A program made the translations under genes and the position numbers. 64,000 bases of DNA from JAFGBI01 sp964454025 (GTDB taxonomy: Bacteria; Myxococcota_A; Polyangia; Polyangiales; Polyangiaceae): assembly GCA_964454025.1 (NCBI GenBank), contig CAYVRP010000020.1:26370-90369 (forward strand). Direction: 5' to 3'. The notes beneath the pieces are model-generated. The model ran no database searches, was not told the DNA's origin, and worked only from the letters and a program-made list of their open reading frames with translations. Shown here one piece after another: positions 27,166 to 39,405 of this stretch; position 1 is the stretch's first letter, and every line of letters starts with the position of its first letter.

Positions 27166-28941
27166 CTACCGCGTCGCCTCCGCCGGCGCCGGCTCCCCGG
27201 GCTCGCTCGCTGGCGGGGGCGCCGCGGGCGCGGCGGAGCGCGCCTCGAGCAGCGCCTGCAGCGTGGCGTTCACCTCGAACGGCGACGGGAGCAGCCCGTC
27301 CCCGCCGTAGAGGCCGAACTGGTCCTCGTGGTACTCGTGGTACGCGAAGTGGAGCTCCCGTTCGGCGATGAGGTCGAGCAGATCCGCGACCCAGCGCTCA
27401 CCCCCGCGATCGTGCTCGAAGCTCGCGCGAATGGCGCCGAACTCCCCGAGGTAGAGCGGCACGCCGTGCTCAGCGCCGAAGGACACCTGGGCGTCCAGCT
27501 CCCGGGCGAGGTACGCGCGATCCCAGGGGAGCACCTCGACCTTGGAGCGCGAGAAGTCCAGGCGGATCTGGCAGGTGGCGCCGTCGGGGATCCGCTCGCC
27601 CTTCATCCACCCGCTCGCGCGGTACGTCGCGCCCGGCCGCACCGCGAACCGCCAGATCTCCGCCGAGGCGAGGGCCAGCGAGCGGGTCCCCGCGATGGCG
27701 AGACTCCCGTCGTCTCCGTGTCCCGTCGGCTCCTCGGTGCGCTGACCGCTCCGGTCCTTGCTCCAGAAGTACCAGCCGGCCTTCCGATCGAGATCGATGC
27801 GCGCGACCTCCCGCGTCACCGCGCCCTCCGGATCGAGCTCCTCGATCACCAGATCGTCGAAGTAGGCCTTGCCGGAGTTCTCGCTGGCGACGAGCGAAAC
27901 GCCACCGACGACCACGGTCGGATCCTCGACGCGGTAGGGCGCGCCCTCGTAGAAGGCCCAGTCGCTGTCGCCCACGGGGAGACGGGGGCTCGCGTCGGTG
28001 CTCACCGCGGGCTCGAGATCGAGCCACCGCACGCCGACCCGGTTCGGATCCGGGTAGCGCTGATCGATCGCGATGGCGTCCACCCAGGGGGCGCCCTGGT
28101 GCGTGAAGGCCAGCGGCTCGTAGAACGGGAACGAGTAGACGACGTTCGCATCGGAGACGAGCGGCGGGTCGCCCTCCCCGGCGGGGCGGCGGTCTACCCC
28201 CACGGCGGCCAGGCGCTCGACGAAGATGGCGTGCCCGGGATCGACGGCGCGGATCCCGCCGATGGCGCGCTCGGCCAGCGCCCGCCACGCCTCCGGATCG
28301 TCCGGGGCCTCTGGCCCGCTGAGCAGGTGGTAGCCCGCGATGGCAGGCTCGCCCCGGTACCGCGCCGCGATCGCGCGCCACAGCTCGACGAAGCGGCGCT
28401 GGGCCTCCCCGTCGAACCAGAGGGCCCCGCCGTCGCCGATCGCTGGGTACCCGTGCGGCGGCACGTAGAGGCCAAGGACGAGATAGATCCCGCGCGCCCT
28501 CGCCCAGGCGACGTTCCGATCGAGCCACGCGAAACCCTCGTCCCGGTACTCGCCGGGCCGCAGGCCGTCCACCAGCGTCCGCTGGTGGACGTAGAAGCGC
28601 ACGGAGTTCAGCCCGAGCTCGGCGACCCGCTGGAAGTCGACCTCGGCATGGTGCTCGTCCGGGAGCGGGTCGTCCTGCCACACCCGGTTCGTGAACGCGA
28701 TGCCGCGCAGCGTGAGCGGCGCCCCGAGCCCGTCGACCAGCTTGCCCTCGACGACGCGCGGGACCGGCGGCGGCTGGGGGAAGGCGGCCAGGTCCACCAC
28801 CGGGACACCGCCGCGGGGCGAGCAGGCAGCCGCGAGCGCGCCCGCCGCGAACGGCAACAGGGTCGCGCAACCGCGCCGCCGGGCAGGGGTCGGGGCTCGA
28901 TTGGGGGCCGACGACGCGGGGCGGCGCACGGCGGGACTCAC
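27166..28941 (-). CDS. GH5-like lipoprotein with inserted carbohydrate-binding-like domain
   Basis: 591 residues. The lipobox is LAAAC (Cys40). A (beta/alpha)8 domain of the GH5 cellulase/mannanase type starts 'LTLRGIAFTN' and 'LGLNSVRFYV'. Where GH5 has the acid/base Asn-Glu-Pro, this protein has 'YHLLSGPEAP' (208-211); the nucleophile site is kept in 'YLGEFGAIR' (Glu500). Residues about 310-470 form an inserted beta-sandwich-like region ('GKAYFDDLVIEE', 'YRASGWMKGERI') resembling a carbohydrate-binding module. Activity is therefore doubtful unless Glu211 substitutes. It lies 16 bp after the SDR gene, probably in one operon. Confidence 0.7.
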   Translation of the reverse strand: MSPAVRRPASSAPNRAPTPARRRGCATLLPFAAGALAAACSPRGGVPVVDLAAFPQPPPVPRVVEGKLVDGLGAPLTLRGIAFTNRVWQDDPLPDEHHAEVDFQRVAELGLNSVRFYVHQRTLVDGLRPGEYRDEGFAWLDRNVAWARARGIYLVLGLYVPPHGYPAIGDGGALWFDGEAQRRFVELWRAIAARYRGEPAIAGYHLLSGPEAPDDPEAWRALAERAIGGIRAVDPGHAIFVERLAAVGVDRRPAGEGDPPLVSDANVVYSFPFYEPLAFTHQGAPWVDAIAIDQRYPDPNRVGVRWLDLEPAVSTDASPRLPVGDSDWAFYEGAPYRVEDPTVVVGGVSLVASENSGKAYFDDLVIEELDPEGAVTREVARIDLDRKAGWYFWSKDRSGQRTEEPTGHGDDGSLAIAGTRSLALASAEIWRFAVRPGATYRASGWMKGERIPDGATCQIRLDFSRSKVEVLPWDRAYLARELDAQVSFGAEHGVPLYLGEFGAIRASFEHDRGGERWVADLLDLIAERELHFAYHEYHEDQFGLYGGDGLLPSPFEVNATLQALLEARSAAPAAPPPASEPGEPAPAEATR

Positions 28942-28957
28942 GAGCGAAGGGCCGAGC

Positions 28958-29806
28958 CTACCCCGAGATCGGGTCCACGCTCGGCGCGTAGATCATCCGG
29001 CGCGTCATCCCGCCGTCGATCACCAGGTTCGCGCCGGTCACGAAGGCCGAGTCGTCGCCGAGCAGCCAAGCGATCGCCGCCGCCACGTCCTCGGGCCGCC
29101 CCACCCGTCCGACGGGGTGCTGCGCGTGGTCCGCGGGCGAGAGCCGCTGCGGGACCCGCTCGGCCGATTTGCGCAGCAGCGACACGTCGATCCACCCGGG
29201 GCTGACGCAGTTGACCCGCACGTCGGGGCCGAGGCTCACCGCGAGCGCGTGGGTCAGCGCCACCAGGCCCCCCTTGGAGGCGGCGTAGGCCTCGCCGTTC
29301 GGCTCGGACATGAGCGCGCGCGTGGAGGCGACGGTGACGATCGCCCCTCGCGCTTGGCGCAGGTGCGGCGCAGCGTACTTGGCGAAGAGGAACGCCCCGG
29401 TGAGGTTGGTGCCGAGGATCGAATTCCAGTCCCCTAGCGAGAGGCGCTCGATCGGCTCGAACCGACTCACCCCCGCGTTGCAGACCAGCCCGTCGATCCG
29501 TGCGTGCTCGGTGAGGGTGTGCTCGATCGCGCCGACGACGTCCGCCTCCACCCCGACGTCGGCGTGCACGAACGACACGCGCGCCCCGCTCCGCCCACGG
29601 GTCGGCGTGGTCGGATCCTGGTTCAGCTCGACCGAGAGCGCGAGCTCCTCGGTGGTCTCGAGGCCGGCGTCGCGATCGAGATCCACCAGCACCACGTTCC
29701 AGCCCTCGTCGAGGAGCCGCTCGGCCGTGGCCCGGCCGAGCCCCTGCGCCCCGCCCGTGATGAGCGCCACGGGGCGCTCGCCGTCCGGTCCGAGTCTGGA
29801 GGTCAC
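28958..29806 (-). CDS. Short-chain dehydrogenase/reductase
   Basis: 282 residues from a GTG at 29806 with AAGGA upstream. The cofactor motif is 'ALITGGAQGLGRATA'; Asp in 'VVLVDLDRD' suggests NAD(H) preference. 'VCNAGVSRFEPI' and the active-site Tyr-Lys in 'EAYAASKGGLVAL' follow, with 'VNCVSPGW'. It is a classical SDR of unknown substrate, likely a sugar or 3-oxo-compound reductase. A 15-residue Arg/Gly loop ('TPTRGRSGARVSF') is inserted after the cofactor Asp region. First gene of the pair with the GH5-like protein. Confidence 0.88.
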   Translation of the reverse strand: MTSRLGPDGERPVALITGGAQGLGRATAERLLDEGWNVVLVDLDRDAGLETTEELALSVELNQDPTTPTRGRSGARVSFVHADVGVEADVVGAIEHTLTEHARIDGLVCNAGVSRFEPIERLSLGDWNSILGTNLTGAFLFAKYAAPHLRQARGAIVTVASTRALMSEPNGEAYAASKGGLVALTHALAVSLGPDVRVNCVSPGWIDVSLLRKSAERVPQRLSPADHAQHPVGRVGRPEDVAAAIAWLLGDDSAFVTGANLVIDGGMTRRMIYAPSVDPISG

Positions 29807-29913
29807 GGCGATCCTTCTACCCCCAAAGGGCGCCGGTGATCCATGGGCCCACCGGGCGCACCCCGGCGGCCCGGTGGCCCCCTGGGACCGGCGTCACATC
29901 GGGGGGGGTTGGG

Positions 29914-31074
29914 TCAGTCGGTGATGGGGGTCCGGTCGCAGCTGCAGGCATCGTCCCAGGTGAACCGCGGTCCGAGCTCGGGAACCTCGAAGTCGCCCCA
30001 CTCGAGGCTGGTGAGGTCGCCGGGCATCAGATCCACCTCGGCCCACTTGTGCGCGGTGAAGCGGTCGTTGGCGGCGGTGAAGGTGATGTTGCCGCCGTCG
30101 GAGAGGATCATGCCGTAGGCCTTGAGCGCACGGGCGACCACCTGGGCCGCGGGCTTCAGGGCGCTCTCGTCGTAGTCCGCGCGGAGGCGCAACCGGGCAC
30201 CGTAGGGAGGCGCGCTCGCCGGGCCGCTGGTGGCCCCGGTCGAGTGGGTCGCCGGCCGGACGTAGATCCGCTCGCGCATCAGCTCGTTCGGGAGGATGAA
30301 GCGGATCGCGTGCCGGATCTCGCCGGCGGCGATCTCGTCCGCGGAGAACATGTGCGCCGCGATGGGGAGGCCCGCGGCGTCGGCGCTGGTGCAGCAGTCG
30401 CCCCGCAGCGTCTCCTGGTAGGGTGCGGTAAGGTCCCAGATCGCCTGGCACCCGCCCGTCAACTCGCCGCCGGTATCGTTGGCCCGCCACATCTCGTGCA
30501 GGCGGCACCCGATCGGATCGACGACGATGAGGTGACAGTCGCCATCGCTCTCGCAGGCGTACCCCTCCTCGCCCTCGATGGCGCCGCCCGCGACCACGGG
30601 GATGGGCGCCGGATCGCAATCTGGCTCGTAGAAGTCGTCGGTCGGCGTGAACTCCTCGTGCGGGGTTTGCGCCGTGGCCGTCAGGATGGTGATCCCATAG
30701 AGGCTGTTCGGCTCCTCGCTCGGACCGTCGATGCGGAAGCGCTGCGAACCGGTGTGGTTGTTCGCGAGGAAGGCGATGATTTCCGCCGACTCCGCGTCGA
30801 GCGGGGCGCCGTCGACGCGCTGGTTCCAGGGGTAGCTCCCGTCGAAGAGCTGGCCCTCCGCGGCGCCGCAGATCCCGGGGCCGGCGCCCCCCGGGCTCCC
30901 GCCACCAGACCCGGGCTCCGCGCCCCCCGTCGCCGCGTCGCCCCCCGACGCGGAGCCGCCCCTCGCGGCCGCGCCACCCCCACCCTCGCCGTCCGCTCCC
31001 TGCTCGCCCCCGGAGGACGAACAAGCGAGCACCAGGAGGCCGATCCAGACCGAAGTGCCGATTCGCTGCCGCAT
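29914..31074 (-). CDS. Secreted lipoprotein of unknown function, Gly-rich linker
   Basis: 386 residues from the ATG at 31074. The lipobox is LLVLAC, followed by a Gly/Ala/Ser linker of about 50 residues. The mature domain starts 'QLFDGSYPWNQRVDG' and contains 'YACESDGDCHLIVVD', 'HAIRFILPNELMRERIYVRPATH', 'PPYGARLRLRADYD' and 'LKAYGMILSDGGNI', which look like a conserved secreted fold with several disulfides ('GDCCTSAD', 'DACSCDR'). I do not recognise the family. It is transcribed alone, with its start 128 bp from the divergent DUF2760 gene. Confidence 0.65.
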   Translation of the reverse strand: MRQRIGTSVWIGLLVLACSSSGGEQGADGEGGGGAAARGGSASGGDAATGGAEPGSGGGSPGGAGPGICGAAEGQLFDGSYPWNQRVDGAPLDAESAEIIAFLANNHTGSQRFRIDGPSEEPNSLYGITILTATAQTPHEEFTPTDDFYEPDCDPAPIPVVAGGAIEGEEGYACESDGDCHLIVVDPIGCRLHEMWRANDTGGELTGGCQAIWDLTAPYQETLRGDCCTSADAAGLPIAAHMFSADEIAAGEIRHAIRFILPNELMRERIYVRPATHSTGATSGPASAPPYGARLRLRADYDESALKPAAQVVARALKAYGMILSDGGNITFTAANDRFTAHKWAEVDLMPGDLTSLEWGDFEVPELGPRFTWDDACSCDRTPITD

Positions 31075-31167
31075 CCCTGTCTCCCCCGCGGCCACCGTCG
31101 CGACCGCGCTCGACAGAGCATGCGCCGCGCCGCGCGAGCGCGGAAGGGGGGCGCCCCCGGGGCTACC

Positions 31168-31195
31168 TTGCCGGTCCCCTCCGCCCGCGTAGACT
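31168..31195 (+). promoter_or_regulatory. Sigma70-like promoter of the Hsp70 cluster
   Basis: TTGCCG-N16-TAGACT; the -10 box ends 7 nt before the GTG at 31203, leaving a leader of 0-2 nt. No heat-shock CIRCE element is visible. Confidence 0.5.
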
Positions 31196-31202
31196 CGCGA
31201 CC

Positions 31203-31754
31203 GTGACCGCGCCCGTCCCCCTCGTCACGCGCCTCTGGCTCGCCTGGGTCGTGTTCTTCCGCGTGCTATTCGACGGAGCCTTCGCCGCACGGGTCCTCGG
31301 CGACCGTGAAGCGACCCCCGCGCCTCCCCCGCCCGTCGCCCCTCCCCCGGCGACCGCGCCCCTCGGTGAGGGACCCGACCCCACCTCCGCGCTGGTGCTC
31401 CTGGGTCTGCTCCAGCGCGACGGTCGGCTCGTGGACTTCCTGCAGCAGGACATCACGGAATTCGGCGATGCGGAGGTCGGCGCCGCGGCCCGGGTAATCC
31501 ACGAGGGCTGCCGCCGGGCTCTGCGCGGCCACCTCGAGATCGTTCCCGTCCGCGCGGAGCCGGAGGGTGAGCCGGTCACCCTGGAGGCCGGCTTCGATCC
31601 GTCCGAGGCCAAGCTCACCGGCGCCGTGGGGGGAGCGGCGCCGTACCACGGCGTGCTCCGGCACCGCGGCTGGCGCGCGGCGCGCGTGTCGCTGCCGCGA
31701 CCGGTAGGCAGCGGCGACGCGACGGTCCTGGCGCCGGCGGAGGTCGAGCTGTGA
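31203..31754 (+). CDS. DUF2760 protein, first gene of the Hsp70 cluster
   Basis: 183 residues from a GTG. An N-terminal hydrophobic segment ('RLWLAWVVFFRVLFDGAFA') and a Pro/Ala linker precede the DUF2760 core: 'ALVLLGLLQRDGRLVDFLQQDI', 'IHEGCRRALRGHLEIVPV', and the C-terminal 'YHGVLRHRGWRAARVSLP'. The function is unknown. In many bacteria this domain is encoded directly before Hsp70-like genes, as here (67-bp gap), so it is likely a partner of the chaperones. Confidence 0.82.
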   Translation: MTAPVPLVTRLWLAWVVFFRVLFDGAFAARVLGDREATPAPPPPVAPPPATAPLGEGPDPTSALVLLGLLQRDGRLVDFLQQDITEFGDAEVGAAARVIHEGCRRALRGHLEIVPVRAEPEGEPVTLEAGFDPSEAKLTGAVGGAAPYHGVLRHRGWRAARVSLPRPVGSGDATVLAPAEVEL

Positions 31755-31821
31755 GCTGTGCGCGCGCCGCGACCGGGCGGGGCGCCCACCCCTCCCAAGA
31801 ACCCCGGCGCGGGGCCGACCG

Positions 31822-33645
31822 GTGACCGCACCGCGACACGTCGTCGGGATCGATCTCGGCACCACGCACACGGCGCTGGCGGCCGCGACGGTGGACGACC
31901 CGGCCGCGATCGTCGCCATCGAGCCCATCGCGCAGCTCGTCACCGCGACCACCCTGGACGAGCTCCCGCTGTTGCCCTCCTGCGTCTACTTCGCGCACGA
32001 GGCCGAGGGCGCGCTCGCGGTGCCGTGGGACCGCACGCGCCGGTTCGCCGTCGGTGAGCACGCCCGGAGCCGCGGCGTCGAGGCGCCCCAGCGCGTGGTG
32101 ACGAGCGCCAAGAGCTGGCTCTCGCACCAGGGGATCGATCGCCGCGCCGACGTGCTGCCGCTGGGGGCACCGGACGACGTCGAGAAGATCTCGCCGGTGC
32201 AGGCCACCTGGCACTACCTCGACCACCTCGCCGAGGCCTGGGCGGCCAAGCACCCCGCGGCGCCGCTCGCCGAGCAGGAGGTCGTGATCACGGTGCCCGC
32301 GAGCTTCGACGCGGCCGCCCGCGACCTGACGGTCGAGGCGGCCTACGCCGCGGGGCTCGAGGACGTGACCCTGCTCGAGGAGCCGCAGGCGGCGCTCTAC
32401 GCCTGGATCGCGGCCCACCGCGAGGACTGGCGCGAGCACCTCGTGGTCGGCGACGTCATCCTCGTGATCGACGTCGGCGGCGGGACCACGGACTTCTCCG
32501 CCATCGCCGTCCGCGAACAGGAGGGTGCGGTGGAGCTCCGGCGGATCGCGGTCGGCGACCACATCCTGCTCGGGGGCGACAACATGGATCTGGCGCTGGC
32601 GCACCTCGTCGGCCAGAAGCTCGCCGCGGAGGGCGGTGAGCTCGATCGCTGGCAGCTCACGGCCCTCACGCACGCCTGCCGCGGCGCCAAGGAGCAGCTC
32701 CTGACGCGCCCCGAGCTCGCGGCGGTGCCCGTCGTGCTGCCCGGCCGCGGCGCGGAGCTGCTCGGGGGCTCGCGCCGCACGGAGCTCACCCGCGCCGAGG
32801 TCGAGGCGGCGCTCGTCGACGGCTTCTTCCCCTGCGTGGAGGCGACGGCGCGCCCGGCGACGCGCCCGCGGTCGGGCCTCGCACAGCTCGGCCTGCCCTA
32901 CGCGGCCGATCCGGCGATCACCCGGCACCTCGCCGCCTTCCTCGCGAGGCAGGCCGCGGCGGCGGCCGCCCTCGGCGCCCCCGCGGGCGCGCTGCTCCGC
33001 CCGACCCACCTGCTCTTCAACGGCGGCGTCACCAAGGCCCCGGCGTTCCGCGAGCGGCTGCTCGCCGTGCTGAACGGCTGGCTCGCGGCCGACGGCGCGC
33101 CGCCGGTGCGCGTGCTGCCGGGCGAGGATCCGGATCTGGCGGTCGCGCGCGGCGCCGCCTATTTCGCGCTCGTGCGCCGCGGCCGCGGCCTCCGGATCCG
33201 CGGCGGCACCGCCCGCGCCTACTATGTGGGCATCGAGAGCCCGACGCCCGCCGTGCCGGGCCTGGAAGCGCCCGTCACCGCGCTCTGCGTGGCGCCGTTC
33301 GGCGTGGAGGAGGGCAGCCCGCCCGAGCGCCTCGACGTGGAGCTCTGCGTCGTGGTCGGGGAGCCGGTGCGCTTCCGCTTCTTCTCTTCCTCGGTGCGCC
33401 GCGGCGACCGCGTGGGGACGGCGCTCGAGCGCTGGCTGCCGGACGAGCTCGCGGAGCTGGCGCCGATCGAGGTGACGCTCCCCGCCGAGGGCCGGGCCGA
33501 GGGGGACGTGGTGCCCGTGCGCCTCCAGACTTCGGTGACCGCGATCGGGACCCTCCTGCTCGAGGCGGTGCCGACCGACCCGGTGCAGGACGACGAGCGC
33601 TTCAAGGTCGAGCTCAGCGTGCGGGGCGAGCCCGCCTGGGCCTGA
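31822..33645 (+). CDS. Hsp70-family protein
   Basis: 607 residues from a GTG. The actin-like ATPase domain is complete: phosphate 1 'VVGIDLGTTHTALA', 'VITVPASFDAAARDLTVEAA', 'LLEEPQAALYAWI', phosphate 2 'VIDVGGGTTDFSAIAV', 'GGDNMDLALAHLV' and the adenosine motif 'FNGGVTKAPAFRERL'. The C-terminal third (from about 445) is beta-rich and shorter than the DnaK substrate-binding and lid domains, and there is no EEVD-like tail. It is a divergent Hsp70, not DnaK. The next Hsp70 starts 9 bp downstream. Confidence 0.88.
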   Translation: MTAPRHVVGIDLGTTHTALAAATVDDPAAIVAIEPIAQLVTATTLDELPLLPSCVYFAHEAEGALAVPWDRTRRFAVGEHARSRGVEAPQRVVTSAKSWLSHQGIDRRADVLPLGAPDDVEKISPVQATWHYLDHLAEAWAAKHPAAPLAEQEVVITVPASFDAAARDLTVEAAYAAGLEDVTLLEEPQAALYAWIAAHREDWREHLVVGDVILVIDVGGGTTDFSAIAVREQEGAVELRRIAVGDHILLGGDNMDLALAHLVGQKLAAEGGELDRWQLTALTHACRGAKEQLLTRPELAAVPVVLPGRGAELLGGSRRTELTRAEVEAALVDGFFPCVEATARPATRPRSGLAQLGLPYAADPAITRHLAAFLARQAAAAAALGAPAGALLRPTHLLFNGGVTKAPAFRERLLAVLNGWLAADGAPPVRVLPGEDPDLAVARGAAYFALVRRGRGLRIRGGTARAYYVGIESPTPAVPGLEAPVTALCVAPFGVEEGSPPERLDVELCVVVGEPVRFRFFSSSVRRGDRVGTALERWLPDELAELAPIEVTLPAEGRAEGDVVPVRLQTSVTAIGTLLLEAVPTDPVQDDERFKVELSVRGEPAWA

Positions 33646-33654
33646 GAGGCGACG

Positions 33655-36516
<2,862 letters not shown>

Positions 36517-36532
36517 GGTTGCCCCCACTCGT

Positions 36533-36547
36533 CGGGGCTTCGCCCCG
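36533..36547 (+). terminator. Short hairpin after the Hsp70/DUF3731 gene
   Basis: CGGGGC-TTC-GCCCCG, 16 bp after the stop codon. There is no T tract, so a terminator role is only possible. Confidence 0.3.
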
Positions 36548-36609
36548 CCTGCCGCGCGCTCATGCGGAAGGCGCCCGCGCCGGCGGTTTGGGCCCCGCGG
36601 CTCCGTGCC

Positions 36610-36630
36610 CCGAGCGACGAAGTCGCTCGG
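36610..36630. repeat. Perfect 9-bp inverted repeat
   Basis: CCGAGCGAC-GAA-GTCGCTCGG inside the inserted segment, downstream of the DUF559 domain. It could be a terminator stem or a recombination or protein-binding site; there is no T tract. Confidence 0.4.
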
Positions 36631-37154
36631 ATGAGCCGTGGGGGTGCACGCCTGGGGGAGTTGTGCGCGGCGAGCCAGGCAACCCACCCGCGGGTGGAGC
36701 AGAGCCGTTCAGGCGCAGCTCCACCGAAACGACGAAACACCGTTCGGCCCAGCGTAGCGGTCCAGCCGCCGCTCCGAGCCGCCCCGGAGGCGTCTCCGCC
36801 ACCGCGGCCCGGATCACCCGCACCGCCGCTGCCGTACACGACCGCCTCCGCCGGGATCCGCACTACCCGGTACCCCATCATCCCGAGCGCGCGGTCCCGC
36901 CGCGCGCCCGCCCGCGCCCGCTCCGCGTGGTAGCCGCCATCCACCTCCACCACGATCCGTACCGCGGGCGCGAGAAAGTCGACGATGAGATCCCCGACGA
37001 CCGCTTGCCGCCGAAACGCCACCCCGAGCCGGTTCCCGCGGAGCTCCTCCCACAGCCGCGCCTCGGACGGAGTGGGCGCCCGCCGCATCCCCAGGGCTCG
37101 CTCGGCGAGGACGCCCTGGCGCTGACGGGACTGAACGCGGGTACGAGCGGGCAT

Positions 37155-37572
37155 GGTGATCTCCTCCGCCCGGCGGGGCGCCGGACTCGAGCCCCCAGGG
37201 CGCAGGTTCCGTGACGCGCGAGCTGACGTGGGTCGCAGCCCCTCGCCGCAGCGCGGCGCGGAACGTGCGCCGATCGGCGAGGTCCGGCGACCCGCCGGGC
37301 GGGGCGTCACCTTCCCGCCAAGTCTGGGGCGCCGACGCTGCGCCCGGCAGCCGCCGCGTTTCGCACCGCACCGCCCCCCACCCGTGGGCCCCCCGACTGC
37401 GCGCAGGACGCGCTGGCGCGTCGAGGACCGCCAACCCCCGCAGGATTGGGAGCGATCTGGGAATACCTCGCCCCCGGCCAGCGCTTCCGAGCACAGGCTA
37501 GGGGGGCCGCCCGCGCGCAGCGAAGCGAGCACGGGCTCGCACCCTCGCGGGCCCCACCGGGGGGCAGCAAGA
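37155..37572. other. Unique DNA upstream of the DUF559 ORF, no gene seen
   Basis: 418 bp between the DUF559 ATG and the second repeat copy. A plus-strand frame runs through it into the duplicated Hsp70 fragment, but the encoded peptide here is Arg/Pro-rich with no domain. Confidence 0.45.
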
Positions 37573-38088
37573 CTCGCCCCGTCCGAGGCCAAGCTCAAGA
37601 AGCCCAAGGGCTTCGCACCGCTCGCCGCGGACGAGCTGGTCGAGCTCGCGTCCTGGCTCGAGCGTGTCCCGGTCCCTCGCCGCGCGGAGCTCGGCGGGTG
37701 GCTGCTCGAGCGCACCTGGACCAGCCGGGACCCGCGGCTCTGGTCCGCCATCGGCCGCCTCGGCGCTCGCGTCCCCGTCTACGCGAGCGTGCACCACGTG
37801 ATCCCGCCATCCACCGTGGAGCGGTGGCTCGACCACCTCTTGCGCGAGAAGTGGCCCGATATGCCGACGGCGGCGGCCGCGGCGGCGCAGATGGCCCGGG
37901 TCACCGACGACCGCGCCCGTGACGTGAGCCCCAGCCTGCGCGCGACGATCGCCGCGCGGCTGGCCGAGGTGAAGGCACCCGACGAGTGGATCCGCGCCGT
38001 CCGCGAACACGTGCCGGTGGCCGCGAAGGAGCGCGCCGAGCGCCTCGGCGAGGAGCTGCCGGTGGGGCTCAGGCTGGTCGAGGAGTAG
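37573..38088 (+). pseudogene. Displaced 3' fragment of the Hsp70/DUF3731 gene
   Basis: Encodes the last ~171 residues of the DUF3731 domain, from 'LAPSEAKLKKPKGFAPLAA' to 'RLVEE', in frame and ending in TAG. The Hsp70 ATPase part is missing and no credible start precedes it. It is likely the original gene end, displaced when the upstream segment arrived, or a recent duplicate. 37573-38078 is the second copy of the 506-bp repeat. Confidence 0.85.
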
Positions 38089-38152
38089 GCGGGAGAGTCC
38101 GGCGCGACTGCCGCGCCCGGACGCGGGGACGAGGCGTCCTGGCGATCGCCCG

Positions 38153-38992
38153 CTACTCGTGCGTGGCAGGCCGCGGCGCGAGCGAGCGCACGCGAGCGAC
38201 GCCGGAGACGGACCGGAAGGGGGGCAGCGGGCGCACGGTCGAGGGGTGCCGCCGACCGTCGACGGCGGTGAGGACCGCGAGCTGGATCCGCTGGAGGCGC
38301 GTCCCCGCGATACGGGCGCCGTCGGCCTCGACGAGATCGAAGCGGCCGATGGCGCGAGGACCCTGGGTCCGGACGCGGGAGCCGATGATCTGCACCCCCT
38401 CGGCGAAGAGCGCGGTGCTCACCGCCAGCAGGAGCCCGGTGCGATCGTTGGTTTCGAGCTCCAGGGTCAGCCGGGCTTCCGCCGGATGATCGAGGAAGCG
38501 AACGTGGGTTTCTGCGATACCCGGGGAGGTGCCCGCGAGGGCCTGCGCCTGGAGCCGGAGCGCCTCCCGCCCGCCCAACACCTCGAGCAGCGTCTCGCGC
38601 ACGGCGGTCACGTCCGCGGTCTCGAGCGGTGCCCACTCCTCCCGTCGCCGGCGGCGTACCCGGAACAAGGAGATGGCCTCGACCTTACCCCGCGTGGAGC
38701 GGCGCGTGAAGGCCTCGGCCTCGTCGATGTCGAACCCCTCGAGCATCAGGCTGGCGCTGATGGCGGCGAGCAGGCCGGGCAGATCGTCCGCCACCACGCA
38801 GAGCGCCGGCTCCCCCCGAGCCGCGCCGCAGAGCCCGGCATGAGCGGGGAGCGGCCCGCGACCGAGCACCACGCGGGCGTGCTCCTGGATCTCGGCGCGG
38901 GAGAACTGCTCGCGGTAGCGGTGCGGCATGGTCGCGAGGAGTTCCTCGATGAAGGCTTCGGTCGGGACGATCGACTTCGAGACGTTGCTCAT
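38153..38992 (-). CDS. Protein with two ACT domains (GlnD C-terminal-like)
   Basis: 279 residues from the ATG at 38992, preceded by GAGGAG. The first ACT domain is about 75-145 ('CVVADDLPGLLAAISASLMLEG'), the second about 185-250 ('LELETNDRTGLLLAVSTALFAEG' then 'GSRVRTQGPRAIGRFDLVEADG'). The pattern 'nDr.GLL..i...l...g..I..a.i.t' is that of the paired ACT domains at the C-terminus of GlnD uridylyltransferase, but the nucleotidyltransferase and HD parts are absent. ACT domains bind small ligands such as glutamine, so a stand-alone sensor is inferred. Confidence 0.75.
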   Translation of the reverse strand: MSNVSKSIVPTEAFIEELLATMPHRYREQFSRAEIQEHARVVLGRGPLPAHAGLCGAARGEPALCVVADDLPGLLAAISASLMLEGFDIDEAEAFTRRSTRGKVEAISLFRVRRRRREEWAPLETADVTAVRETLLEVLGGREALRLQAQALAGTSPGIAETHVRFLDHPAEARLTLELETNDRTGLLLAVSTALFAEGVQIIGSRVRTQGPRAIGRFDLVEADGARIAGTRLQRIQLAVLTAVDGRRHPSTVRPLPPFRSVSGVARVRSLAPRPATHE

Positions 38993-39405
38993 CGGCGCTC
39001 TCCTCGGGCCCGCGCGCCCGACTCGTCGTGCGCGCGCCGCGAGGGCTGCATGGGGCGGCGCTGACGTAACGCAAGCCTCCCCGGTCGGCGGTCGTCGGGT
39101 TGGTTTCCGACCCGATCGTACCTGGCCCTTCTCGGGGGTACCGGCCGCCGCGACGGTGCCCGATCCACCGCCAAACCGGAGCTGCTCAACGCGGCGCCGC
39201 AACGGTGCTGGTTGCACGCCGGGATGGGCCACGGGAGCGTGATCCGCCAGCGGGGCGTCCAGGCGTGATAGGCCACCGTGGGGCGAAATTGCTCGCTCGA
39301 CGCATTCGCCGGGGCTGCAAGCCCGCGGCGTGGTTGACCACGCGGGGGTGGAGGGCGACGCCGTCTTCCCCGCGCGCCGGCTCCCGGATCGCGCTTCGGG
39401 ATCGG
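38993..39405. other. Intergenic region, no gene seen
   Basis: 413 bp between the ACT gene start and the glycosyltransferase stop, both on the minus strand. A hairpin GCGTGG-TTGA-CCACGC at 39328-39343 lies about 63 bp beyond the glycosyltransferase stop and could end the exosortase operon transcript. No supported frame. Confidence 0.45.

Noticed and set aside
37153..38088. A complete plus-strand gene running into the second Hsp70 fragment
   Set aside because: The first ~140 codons are Arg/Pro-rich with no domain and no ribosome-binding site; I treat the fragment as a pseudogene.
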